Shown piece by piece: positions 1 through 6,497 of a stretch of 9,188 bases of DNA. The stretch lies in assembly GCA_903928285.1 (NCBI GenBank), contig CAIYQH010000560.1:1-9188 (forward strand), read 5' to 3'. The notes under the pieces are model-generated. The model worked only from the letters and a program-made list of their open reading frames with translations, was not told the origin of the DNA and ran no database searches. This DNA comes from an uncultured Bacteroidales bacterium. Lineage in GTDB: Bacteria; Bacteroidota; Bacteroidia; Bacteroidales; FEN-979. Made by a program: the position numbers and the translations under genes. The first letter of the stretch is position 1; every line of letters begins with the position of its first letter.

Positions 1-2
1 TG

Positions 3-569
3 CAGGGCGTTCCAAACACTGCATTTACCGAAGCATTCGCCTTCACCTTTCAGAAACACGACCTCGAATTGTTAGGTATCAAAGACAATGACCCCGACAA
101 AGAGGCCCTGGCTGCAATTGATAATTTCTGGATGAGTTATGAAATCATGGGGGTTTCTCTTTTAGATATGAAAGTTTGGAAATGGCTTTACGCAAATCCG
201 AACGCCACCAAACAACAATTGAAAGAGACGGTGGTTAAATCTGCCATCGAAATCTGGAATCAGTATTATGCGCCGGTATTCGGTGAAAAGGATTCTCCCA
301 TCCTGGCCATCTATTCCCATATGATCGACAACCCGCTTTATCTGCCAAACTATCCGGTAGGACATCTTATTGATTTTCAACTTGATCAGTTTTTTAAAGG
401 GAAAAATTTTGCTGATGAAGCCATCAGGATTTTCTCAGCCGGACGACTCATTCCGCAGCTGTGGATGAAAAATGCCGTCGGTAGTGAAATTTCCATTAAA
501 CCATTACTGGATGCCACGGATGAAGGTCTGAAAAAATTAGCATTGGGCGGTCAGGCACCAAAAAAATAA
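3..569 (+). CDS. C-terminal part of a probable zinc metallopeptidase (M2/M3-like gluzincin), 5' end outside window
   Basis: The frame is open from the first bases of the window (codon phase starting at base 3) to TAA at 567-569, giving 188 residues of a longer protein. The first visible residues, GVPNTAFTEAFAFTFQ, resemble the segment after the HExxH helix in M2/M3-type gluzincins, where a Glu in a conserved helix is the third zinc ligand; that Glu would be residue 10 here (codon 30-32). The C-terminal part, with NYPVGHLIDFQLDQFF and a final helical stretch ending in PLLDATDEGLKKL, resembles the all-helical end of ACE- and oligopeptidase-like enzymes. The HExxH motif itself must lie upstream and is not visible, so the assignment rests on fold-like similarity judged by eye. 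A TTG at 69 is not a real start, because the homologous reading continues upstream of it. Export and substrate cannot be judged without the N-terminus. Confidence 0.55.
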   Translation, partial: QGVPNTAFTEAFAFTFQKHDLELLGIKDNDPDKEALAAIDNFWMSYEIMGVSLLDMKVWKWLYANPNATKQQLKETVVKSAIEIWNQYYAPVFGEKDSPILAIYSHMIDNPLYLPNYPVGHLIDFQLDQFFKGKNFADEAIRIFSAGRLIPQLWMKNAVGSEISIKPLLDATDEGLKKLALGGQAPKK

Positions 570-580
570 TTTGCCAATTC

Positions 581-608
581 CTTCCTGCAAGACAACCTTT
601 GCAGGAGG
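581..608 (+). terminator. Hairpin after the metallopeptidase gene, possible terminator
   Basis: TCCTGCAA at 583-590 pairs perfectly with TTGCAGGA at 599-606 around an 8-base loop. A T-G wobble and a C-G pair extend it to 581/608. It starts 11 bases after the stop codon at 567-569. No T-run follows, so it may be a weak or factor-assisted terminator or an mRNA-stabilising 3' hairpin. Confidence 0.4.
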
Positions 609-673
609 AGTATTGTCTGATGATAGATGTTCAAGTCATCCGGGTAAGTTATGTTTTAATCATAATATTTTAT

Positions 674-681
674 TATTTTTG
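674..681 (+). promoter_or_regulatory. Bacteroidota -7 element (TATTTTTG) for the T9SS cargo gene
   Basis: TATTTTTG matches the Bacteroidota consensus TAnnTTTG exactly and ends 18 bases before the ATG at 700, implying a leader of only about a dozen bases. No good TTTG -33 element is visible. The surrounding AT-rich sequence raises the chance of coincidence. Confidence 0.45.
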
Positions 682-699
682 TAGAAAAATTCCAACCAC

Positions 700-2163
700 A
701 TGAAAAAGATCATATTTGCGCTGTTATTTATTACGCCCATCCTGCTGCATGCACAGGATTACACGAACATCTGCTCCGGGGGGCCAAGCTTTTTCCAGAA
801 GGTCAATTCGACTATGGTAAAGGCCTACAAAACAACAAGTTATACGTTACCTGGCAGTAACGATACCATTTTTTACTCCTACGCGACCATCCGCGATACG
901 GCTGCCTCCTGTCTGGATACGACCAAGGGTTCCATCTTTGGGAAAAAAATCTACCGTGTGGCACAGACTAAATCGTTTTTCTTCTTTAACAGGAGAAAGG
1001 ATACCGTGCGTATTGAAGCAAAGGCAGTGGTAGGGTACACCTGGAAGTTTGTCAACCTTTCCTCAGGCACCTACCTGCAGGCGAATGTGCTTTCGATGGA
1101 TCCCGATTCCGTTTTAGGTGTTCTGGACAATGTCATGAAAGTGGAACTCCAGGCAAAAAGGTACGACGGTACCCCTGTTACAAACCCCTGGAACGGTAAA
1201 ACCTTCAAACTCAGTGCACATTACGGATTAGCAAAAACCTTCGACATGGTTAATGTTCCATTCGATACCACAAGCTATACCCTGGTAGGAAGAAAATCGC
1301 CGGCTATGGGTCTGCAGGATTTTGGGTGGAAAGAGGTTTATGCCTTCAACATCGGTGATATTTTGCATTTCAGCGGATATGATAACGGACTTGCCCCCGG
1401 CCAGACCTCAACCTGGAAAGAGATCAAGACTGTTTTTGCCAAAACTACATGGGGAAATAACGACTCGGTTCAGTACAAGTTTGACCGTTGCAGGAGCACC
1501 GTAACCAATCCGGGAAACAACCATGTATATATTCATGATACGCTGACGGTTAAATACAATTTTAAAACCCTGGCAAATGATTCCTCCATTATGCGTTTTC
1601 CCGATCAGTTTATCCGTGAGAACATCTATGCTACCCAGTACGACCGATATATGAAGGCCTATAATGTTCGTCAGACCAAGAAGCTCGGCCAGGATAAATA
1701 CCGTTTCATCAATACATGTTTTGTAATCCCCGCAGGAAGCGTCCTGTTAAATGACAGCTATACCGAAGGCCTTGGGCTTTCAGAATACTATCGCGATGAT
1801 CAGACGGTACAGAATTATTACAAATGCGTTTATTATAAAAAAGGCACCGAAATCTGGGGCGCACCGGTTGGGACGCAATGTTCACCCCTGCTTGATGTCC
1901 AGGAACAAAATGCTGCTTTAACCCAGCAGGTTCGGATCGTACCTAACCCCATGAAAAACCAGGCTGAATTAATTCTTGAAGGCGTCAACCTGAATGACAA
2001 CCTGCATCTCGTGATGTACAACATCGTTGGCAAAGAGGTCTATAACCTTAAAGTTACTTCATCCAGTATGGTCATCAACAGGAATAACCTGCCAACCGGC
2101 TTGTATATTTACCTGCTGACCGGCAAAGAAACCATCGCAAAAGGAAAACTGGTGATTGAATAA
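700..2163 (+). CDS. Secreted protein of unknown function with T9SS type A C-terminal sorting domain
   Basis: This is a 487-residue protein. An N-terminal signal peptide (MKKIIFALLF, hydrophobic core to about residue 16, likely cleavage after LHA at 18) sends it through Sec to the periplasm. Residues about 411-487 form a type A T9SS sorting domain: VRIVPNPMKNQAEL, a KEVYNL-type strand, then LPTGLYIYLL and a basic end with KGKLVIE. T9SS would export it across the outer membrane and remove this tail. The body (about 19-400) is rich in Thr, Ser, Tyr and Asn, looks beta-rich, and carries scattered Cys (the first at residue 25). I recognise no catalytic motif or named domain in it. The first ATG directly follows a consensus -7 element and gives an immediate signal peptide, which fixes the start. 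It sits alone between a hairpin upstream and a strong terminator downstream, so it is probably a single-gene transcript. It could be a structural, adhesive or carbohydrate-binding surface protein; that is open. Confidence 0.85.
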   Translation: MKKIIFALLFITPILLHAQDYTNICSGGPSFFQKVNSTMVKAYKTTSYTLPGSNDTIFYSYATIRDTAASCLDTTKGSIFGKKIYRVAQTKSFFFFNRRKDTVRIEAKAVVGYTWKFVNLSSGTYLQANVLSMDPDSVLGVLDNVMKVELQAKRYDGTPVTNPWNGKTFKLSAHYGLAKTFDMVNVPFDTTSYTLVGRKSPAMGLQDFGWKEVYAFNIGDILHFSGYDNGLAPGQTSTWKEIKTVFAKTTWGNNDSVQYKFDRCRSTVTNPGNNHVYIHDTLTVKYNFKTLANDSSIMRFPDQFIRENIYATQYDRYMKAYNVRQTKKLGQDKYRFINTCFVIPAGSVLLNDSYTEGLGLSEYYRDDQTVQNYYKCVYYKKGTEIWGAPVGTQCSPLLDVQEQNAALTQQVRIVPNPMKNQAELILEGVNLNDNLHLVMYNIVGKEVYNLKVTSSSMVINRNNLPTGLYIYLLTGKETIAKGKLVIE

Positions 2164-2196
2164 ATGATCCCTGACCTGATTGGTCAACCTATAGCG

Positions 2197-2234
2197 CAAA
2201 AGCTGCTTCAGTTGATGAGGCAGCTTTTGTTTTT
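2197..2234 (+). terminator. Strong intrinsic terminator between convergent genes, probably bidirectional
   Basis: CAAAAGCTGC at 2197-2206 pairs perfectly with GCAGCTTTTG at 2220-2229. Inside it, four more pairs (one G-T wobble) extend the stem to 14, with a 5-base loop at 2211-2215. TTTTT at 2230-2234 completes a classical terminator for the + strand gene ending at 2163. On the - strand the same stem starts 3 bases past the hutI stop codon (2233-2235), and the CTTTTG arm supplies T residues late in the stem, so it may serve both genes. The last T bases overlap the hutI stop codon. Confidence 0.85.
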
Positions 2235-3498
2235 ACAGGGAATCCGTCCTGATTACTTTCCCGTTCAGGATTACGGTCGATACCTTGTTACTGCCATAGG
2301 CGTATGGCATAAAAGAGTAGGTTGGGATGGGCGTGGTGATAAACACATTGGCGACTTTCCCCCTGGCGATGCTTCCATAATCCCTGCTGAGTCCCATGGC
2401 ATAGGCACTGTTGATTGTTACCGCATTGATCGCCTCTTCGGGAAGCATCCTGTATTTGATGCAGGCCAGCGACAAAATAAACTGCATGTTACCTGAAGGA
2501 GAAGATCCGGGGTTGAAATCGCTTGCCATGGCAACCGGCAAGCCGGCGCTGATCATCCTGCGGACCGGCGAACAGACCATTTCGAGAAAAAAGGCGGCAC
2601 CGGGCAAAACCGTGGGCATTGTTTCAGTGTTCAGCAAAACTTCAATCTCCTCCTCCCCTGTATATTCCAGGTGATCGACAGAGAGTGCATTGTGTCTGAC
2701 ACCCACCTGGATTCCTCCGGAATAATCCAGTTCATTGGCATGAATTTTAGCCCGCATACCATACTTACTTCCCGTCTCCAATATCCGGGAGGTCTCATCA
2801 ACCGTAAAAAAACCGCGGTCACAGAAAACGTCGATAAAATCAGCCAGTTGCTCAGCAGCCACGGCCGGGATCATCTCCTGAACGACCATATCCACGAACT
2901 GATCCTGTTTTCCCTTATATCCGGTAGGAACTGCATGCGCGCCCAGGAAGGTCGGAACAATTTTAACGGGCGACACCCGCTGTAATTTCCTGATAACCCT
3001 GAGCATTTTCAATTCATCCTCCAGGTTCAGTCCGTACCCGCTCTTGATCTCAACAGCCCCCGTACCAAAGCAAATGATTTCATCGAGCCTGCCAAGCGCC
3101 TGTTCAAACAATTCATCCTCGGATGCATTATGGAGCCGTTTGGCCGAATTGAGAATACCGCCGCCCCGTTCGGCAATCTCCTCATAGCTCAAACCACTGA
3201 TCTTGTCGATATACTCAATTTCACGGCTACCCGCATAGACCAGGTGCGTATGACTGTCGCAGAAACTGGGAAAGACCATCCTGTTTTCCGCATCAATCAC
3301 TCGACAATTTTCATCCTGCTTCATCAAAATACTTTCAGGAATAGGCATCATGCCAAAATCACCTATTCGCCCCTCTTCAATGAAAAGCCAGCTGTTTGCA
3401 AGGGTACCAATAACCGACATCGCCTTGCCGGCAACCATCTTCTGCGGGGTTTCTTCGATCTGGACTAGTTCTTTAATGTTTTTGATCAGGATGTTCAT
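2233..3498 (-). CDS. hutI: Imidazolonepropionase (EC 3.5.2.7), histidine degradation
   Basis: HutI hydrolyses 4-imidazolone-5-propanoate to N-formimidoyl-L-glutamate, the third step of histidine breakdown, in the cytoplasm. The 421-residue product has the usual family length and the amidohydrolase metal and substrate motifs in order: DSHTHLVYAG (81-90, His83 and His85), KSGYG (152-156), GAHAVP (186-191, His188), KIHANELDYSGG with His253, VDHLEYT with His276, and ASDFNPGSSPSG with Asp327. The family C-terminal strand region (YGSNKVSTVILNGKVI) is intact. I chose the ATG at 3496-3498. An ATG at 3586-3588 would add 30 residues unlike the family (MLQGVIFIKN...), and a -7-like element at 3517-3524 lies inside that extension. 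No hutH, hutU or formimidoylglutamate gene adjoins it, so the rest of the pathway must be elsewhere. It is convergent with the T9SS gene on one side and divergent from the C10 protease on the other. Confidence 0.95.
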   Translation of the reverse strand: MNILIKNIKELVQIEETPQKMVAGKAMSVIGTLANSWLFIEEGRIGDFGMMPIPESILMKQDENCRVIDAENRMVFPSFCDSHTHLVYAGSREIEYIDKISGLSYEEIAERGGGILNSAKRLHNASEDELFEQALGRLDEIICFGTGAVEIKSGYGLNLEDELKMLRVIRKLQRVSPVKIVPTFLGAHAVPTGYKGKQDQFVDMVVQEMIPAVAAEQLADFIDVFCDRGFFTVDETSRILETGSKYGMRAKIHANELDYSGGIQVGVRHNALSVDHLEYTGEEEIEVLLNTETMPTVLPGAAFFLEMVCSPVRRMISAGLPVAMASDFNPGSSPSGNMQFILSLACIKYRMLPEEAINAVTINSAYAMGLSRDYGSIARGKVANVFITTPIPTYSFMPYAYGSNKVSTVILNGKVIRTDSL

Positions 3499-3516
3499 GG
3501 AGCTGATTTTGTGATA

Positions 3517-3524
3517 CGAAAGTA
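3517..3524 (-). promoter_or_regulatory. Probable -7 element for hutI (TACTTTCG)
   Basis: Read on the - strand this is TACTTTCG, one base off the Bacteroidota TAnnTTTG consensus. It sits 18 bases before the ATG at 3498, the same spacing as for the gene at 700. No clear -33 box is visible. Its position supports the shorter hutI start. Confidence 0.4.
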
Positions 3525-3600
3525 ACCATAAATCACCGTTTGCGGCATCATCAGGAAAGTTTTTAATAAATATTACCCCCTGCAGCATTTTCTGGTTACA

Positions 3601-3652
3601 CCTTCCTCCGGGAGGAAATCAAACCGGAGGCTTAAGCCAAAGCGATATTGGC
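3601..3652. repeat. Cluster of overlapping inverted repeats in the hutI / C10 protease divergent intergenic region
   Basis: Four inverted repeats overlap here. TTCCTCC/GGAGGAA at 3603-3617 has one central base. CCTCCGG (3605-3611) pairs with CCGGAGG (3624-3630). GGCTTAAGCC at 3629-3638 is a perfect 10-base palindrome. GCCAA (3636-3640) pairs with TTGGC (3648-3652). They lie 103-154 bases upstream of the hutI start and 140-191 bases upstream of the protease start. They could be operators for divergent promoters or mutually exclusive RNA hairpins. The rest of 3499-3791 is AT-rich, with no ORF and no certain promoter for the protease gene. Confidence 0.45.
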
Positions 3653-3791
3653 ATGTCCTGTGATGCGTAAACAACACAAGTTAGCAAAATAGCCCATGAA
3701 AAGTAAAAAATCGCTTCAGGATTTGGCGGAAAAGTTCTATTTTTAACGTTCCATTAAAATAAACCTACAATACCGTTAAGCGAAAAATACC

Positions 3792-5933
3792 ATGTTAAAA
3801 CATATCTGTTTCGGTCTGATCCTGGTGCTGTCAGGTATGGCCGGGTTTGGCAAAGAGATCCCCATTGAAACTGCAAAAATTGCCGGTGTCAATTTTTATT
3901 ACGAACGGATCAACCAGTTCAGGCCTGTCGCCTTCGCCGACATCAGGGTTTCCGGAACCTTTTACCAGCGTGTTTCGGGAATGACAGTTTATTATATTTT
4001 CAATATGGAACCTTCGGGGTATATTGCGGTCTCGGCTGATGATGCAGTGACGCCGGTTCTGGCATACTCTTTTGAAGGACCCTATTCCCGCGACCTGGAG
4101 CCTTCGCAGTTCACCGCCTGGATGAGGCAGTATGAAGGCCAGATCAGCCATGCACGCGCGGAGAACCTGGCGGCAACACCGCCTGTTGCTTCATTATGGC
4201 AAAAGTATTCCAAAACTACAGAACTTACAGGCCTTTCCGCCCGGCACACCATGCACAATGCAGTTGCCCCCCTGATCATCTCCAACTGGGACCAGGGTGT
4301 GCCCTACAATGAACAGTGTCCCGCCGACGCAGCGGGTCCGGGAGGGCATGCGCTTGTTGGCTGCGTGCCTGTATGCCTCGGGCAGCTGATGTATTATTAC
4401 CGGTGGCCGGAAACCGGAACCGGCTCCTATTCCTATACCGACCCTCCTTATGGAACCATTTCGGCCAACTTCGGATCCTCCTTTTATGACTGGAACAACA
4501 TGACCAATACCAGTGCCATCAGCAATCCGGGAATAGCCCAATTGCTTTTTCACCTGGGAGTTTCCTGTGACCTGGTATATGGTCCCACCGCATCGGGCAT
4601 GTATAACCATAAAGCAGCCTACGCCCTGCGTACCTTCTTCAAGTATTCACCGCAAACGCAATATGTGTTTCGAGACAGTACCAGTTTGAACTGGGACAGC
4701 ATCCTGATTGCCCACCTCGATCGTAAAATGCCCCTGTACTATGCAGGATGGTCGGTACCCAATATCAACGGCCACGCCTTTGTTTGCGATGGCTACCAGG
4801 ATACGGCCTACTTTCATTTTAACTTCGGTTGGAGCGGGCAGAACAACGGCTATTTTTATACCAACAACCTTACTCCCGGCGGAAACAACTTCAAACTGGC
4901 CCAGGAAGTTATCATCAATGCCTTCCCCGATACCATCCATTATGCCTATCCGTCTTACTGTGCCGGGGCAACACATCTAACCACCCTCTCCGGCAGCCTG
5001 ACCGATGGCAGCGGTCCCATCAGCAACTACCATCCACAGACCGCATGTTCATGGCTGATCGATCCCCAGCCTGCCAATGATTCGGTGTCGTCAATCACCC
5101 TTACCTTCAACAATATTAATACGAAACCGGCTGACCATGTGCAGGTATATGACGGCGCCTCTGCCACTGCACCCCTGCTGGCGGATTTTTCAGGAGATAC
5201 CGTTCCACAGCCCATCACCGGAACAAAAAACAAAATGTTTCTCAGATTTAGCAGCAATAACGGCGCAGGCGCTCCAGGCTGGTTTGCAAACTATAAGGTC
5301 AAAATACCCGTATGGTGTACCGGCACCACCACCATCAAAGCCGATACAGCCGTGGTAACCGACGGGAGCATGGGGTTTAATTACCATAATAATTCCATCT
5401 GCCGGTGGATTCTGCAGACCAACAGCGGGAAGCCCCTTACCATCAATTTCAGGCGTTTCGATACGGAACCCGGTAAGGATATTCTGAGTATTTATGATCT
5501 TGGTAACAATGTGAAGCTGAAAGAGATTTCTGGACATTATGATACCGGGAATCTGCCCGACACGGTGACCTCTCCAAGCGGGAAAATGATGCTTATTTTC
5601 ATGACCAACGGCAGTATCACCGGATCAGGCTGGGAAATTTTTTATCCGCTGTCGCATGTAAGCGCCGGTGAGATTCAGAAAATCCGGGATCTGAATATCT
5701 ATCCAAATCCTGCAGACAAAGAGATAGAGGTTCAATACTTCCTGCCTGGGTCGGGAAAAGTGCATTACCTCTTGTCGGATATGACAGGTGAGGTGCTGCT
5801 GAACCAATCTGTTAGCGGGAAAACAGGCAATAACCTCGACAGGATCGATATCTCAGCATTTGCCCCCGGAATCTACCTGCTGAATATCAGGACCGACCAA
5901 TCCCTGGAAACCAGGAAAGTTGTAGTAAGGTAA
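3792..5933 (+). CDS. C10 (streptopain-like) cysteine protease with two CUB-like domains and T9SS sorting domain
   Basis: This is a 713-residue secreted protease. Signal peptide: MLKHICFGLILVLSG..., ending near residue 20. Residues about 24-125 resemble the streptopain propeptide, with the typical GYIAVSADDAVTPVLAYS (76-93). The C10 catalytic domain spans about 155-380. The nucleophile region GCVPVCLGQLMYYYRWP puts catalytic Cys at 191, the His is His328 in NINGHAFVCDGY, and FHFNFGWSGQNNGYF (341-355) is the oxyanion/Trp segment. Two CUB-like modules follow, about 390-503 (Cys390, CSWLI at 419-423, VYDG) and 509-618 (Cys509, CRWIL at 537-541, LSIYD, GSGWEIFY). Residues about 634-713 are a T9SS type A tail (LNIYPNPADKEIEV ... 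APGIYLLNIR ... KVVVR). The expected path is Sec export, T9SS release or surface attachment, and activation by propeptide removal. Family members degrade host or environmental proteins; the substrate here is unknown. Departures from the common family motif are VPVC after Gly-Cys and NFGW instead of NWGW. No clear terminator lies before the convergent gene 36 bases on. Confidence 0.93.
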   Translation: MLKHICFGLILVLSGMAGFGKEIPIETAKIAGVNFYYERINQFRPVAFADIRVSGTFYQRVSGMTVYYIFNMEPSGYIAVSADDAVTPVLAYSFEGPYSRDLEPSQFTAWMRQYEGQISHARAENLAATPPVASLWQKYSKTTELTGLSARHTMHNAVAPLIISNWDQGVPYNEQCPADAAGPGGHALVGCVPVCLGQLMYYYRWPETGTGSYSYTDPPYGTISANFGSSFYDWNNMTNTSAISNPGIAQLLFHLGVSCDLVYGPTASGMYNHKAAYALRTFFKYSPQTQYVFRDSTSLNWDSILIAHLDRKMPLYYAGWSVPNINGHAFVCDGYQDTAYFHFNFGWSGQNNGYFYTNNLTPGGNNFKLAQEVIINAFPDTIHYAYPSYCAGATHLTTLSGSLTDGSGPISNYHPQTACSWLIDPQPANDSVSSITLTFNNINTKPADHVQVYDGASATAPLLADFSGDTVPQPITGTKNKMFLRFSSNNGAGAPGWFANYKVKIPVWCTGTTTIKADTAVVTDGSMGFNYHNNSICRWILQTNSGKPLTINFRRFDTEPGKDILSIYDLGNNVKLKEISGHYDTGNLPDTVTSPSGKMMLIFMTNGSITGSGWEIFYPLSHVSAGEIQKIRDLNIYPNPADKEIEVQYFLPGSGKVHYLLSDMTGEVLLNQSVSGKTGNNLDRIDISAFAPGIYLLNIRTDQSLETRKVVVR

Positions 5934-5969
5934 CAGGTCGTTGTTAAATATCCTGGTTTTGCTCGACCA

Positions 5970-6392
5970 TCAAACCTCCGCAGCAGCATTCCCGTGAAAC
6001 AGGATGTCAACTGCGCCCCTGCTGTTAAGACACTCCATCAGTTTACTCTTCAGTTTCCAGCAGGTCATCTGACGGAGTTCCACCTGTCGTGAAATTTCAT
6101 AGGTGGAGATACCCGGATCGTGGCAAACCATATAGACAATCCTGAAGGCCTCTGTAAGCGGTATATGACACCTGTGAAAAATGGTATTGGCGGTCGCCGA
6201 TTCATCATGTTTGCACCTGGTACAACGACGCGCGTGGAGAGTCTTGCCTTTACAGAAATTGGTGTGACCACACTTTTTGCAGGCATACCCGTTTTGCCAC
6301 TTTTTATCAGCCACAAACTGAAGGCAATCTTCCAAAGATGAAAACTTTTCCTCAAACGTTTCTAAATCAATCTGTTTAATTACAACATTCAT
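5970..6392 (-). CDS. Stand-alone IS1595-type transposase zinc-ribbon/HTH protein without the catalytic domain
   Basis: The product is 140 residues. Residues about 15-80 match the N-terminal zinc ribbon of IS1595/ISXO2-family transposases: CKKCGH (Cys38, Cys41) and CTRCKHDESATANTIFHRC (Cys57, Cys60), the Cys pairs that bind zinc. The ATANTIFH and IPLTEAFRIVYMV segments are typical of that family. Residues about 94-122 (ISTYEISRQVELRQMTCWKL) look like the helix-turn-helix that precedes the DDE domain. The DDE domain is absent: the protein stops after 18 more residues, and only 36 bases separate its stop from the protease gene, so there is no room for a decayed remainder. Ten Cys in 140 residues is a high content. 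I start at ATG 6392; a GTG three codons upstream is possible. An exact -7 element precedes it. It may be an IS remnant, a domesticated DNA-binding regulator, or a passenger protein. It is divergent from a thioredoxin pair. Confidence 0.75.
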   Translation of the reverse strand: MNVVIKQIDLETFEEKFSSLEDCLQFVADKKWQNGYACKKCGHTNFCKGKTLHARRCTRCKHDESATANTIFHRCHIPLTEAFRIVYMVCHDPGISTYEISRQVELRQMTCWKLKSKLMECLNSRGAVDILFHGNAAAEV

Positions 6393-6413
6393 GTCTTTCA
6401 CCTTATTTCAATG

Positions 6414-6421
6414 CAAAAATA
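6414..6421 (-). promoter_or_regulatory. -7 element (TATTTTTG) for the zinc-ribbon/HTH gene
   Basis: On the - strand this reads TATTTTTG, an exact TAnnTTTG match, 21 bases before the ATG at 6392. The leader between them contains AAGGTGAAAG, a purine-rich stretch that may help ribosome binding. A -33 box is not evident. Confidence 0.5.
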
Positions 6422-6464
6422 AAACAAATAGTGGTATTTATGCGATTTAATTACAAATACTTTT

Positions 6465-6472
6465 TATCTTTG
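6465..6472 (+). promoter_or_regulatory. -7 element (TATCTTTG) for the lipoprotein thioredoxin gene
   Basis: TATCTTTG matches TAnnTTTG exactly and lies 25 bases before the ATG at 6498. It faces away from the - strand element at 6414-6421, with 43 bases between them. Those 43 bases hold GTATTT (6434-6439) and its complement AAATAC (6455-6460), a possible shared operator, although AT-rich sequence makes chance pairing easy. Confidence 0.55.
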
Positions 6473-6497
6473 CACCGTCTTTAAAAATTCAGATAAT

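Noticed and set aside
69..71. TTG at 69 as the start of the first gene
   Set aside because: The frame and the peptidase-like sequence continue upstream to the window edge, so the gene is simply cut.
2164..2496. Open frame on the + strand overlapping the hutI 3' end
   Set aside because: It begins inside the terminator region right after the preceding stop and is antisense to conserved HutI sequence.
3499..3588. N-terminal extension of hutI to an ATG at 3588
   Set aside because: The extra 30 residues do not resemble HutI, and a -7-like element for the shorter gene lies inside the extension.
3738..3778. TATTTTTA (3738-3745) and TACCGTTA (3771-3778) as promoters for the C10 protease
   Set aside because: Neither matches TAnnTTTG well, and no correctly spaced -33 box accompanies them; the true promoter was not identified.
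4194..4610. 138-residue open frame on the - strand within the C10 protease gene
   Set aside because: It is antisense to the catalytic domain with no recognisable motif, a shadow of the real frame.
5936..5968. GGTCG/CGACC as a terminator between the protease and the zinc-ribbon gene
   Set aside because: The stem is only five pairs around a loop of more than 20 bases, too weak to call.
5934..6497. Complete IS element around the zinc-ribbon gene
   Set aside because: There is no DDE domain, no terminal inverted repeats and no flanking duplication that I could find.
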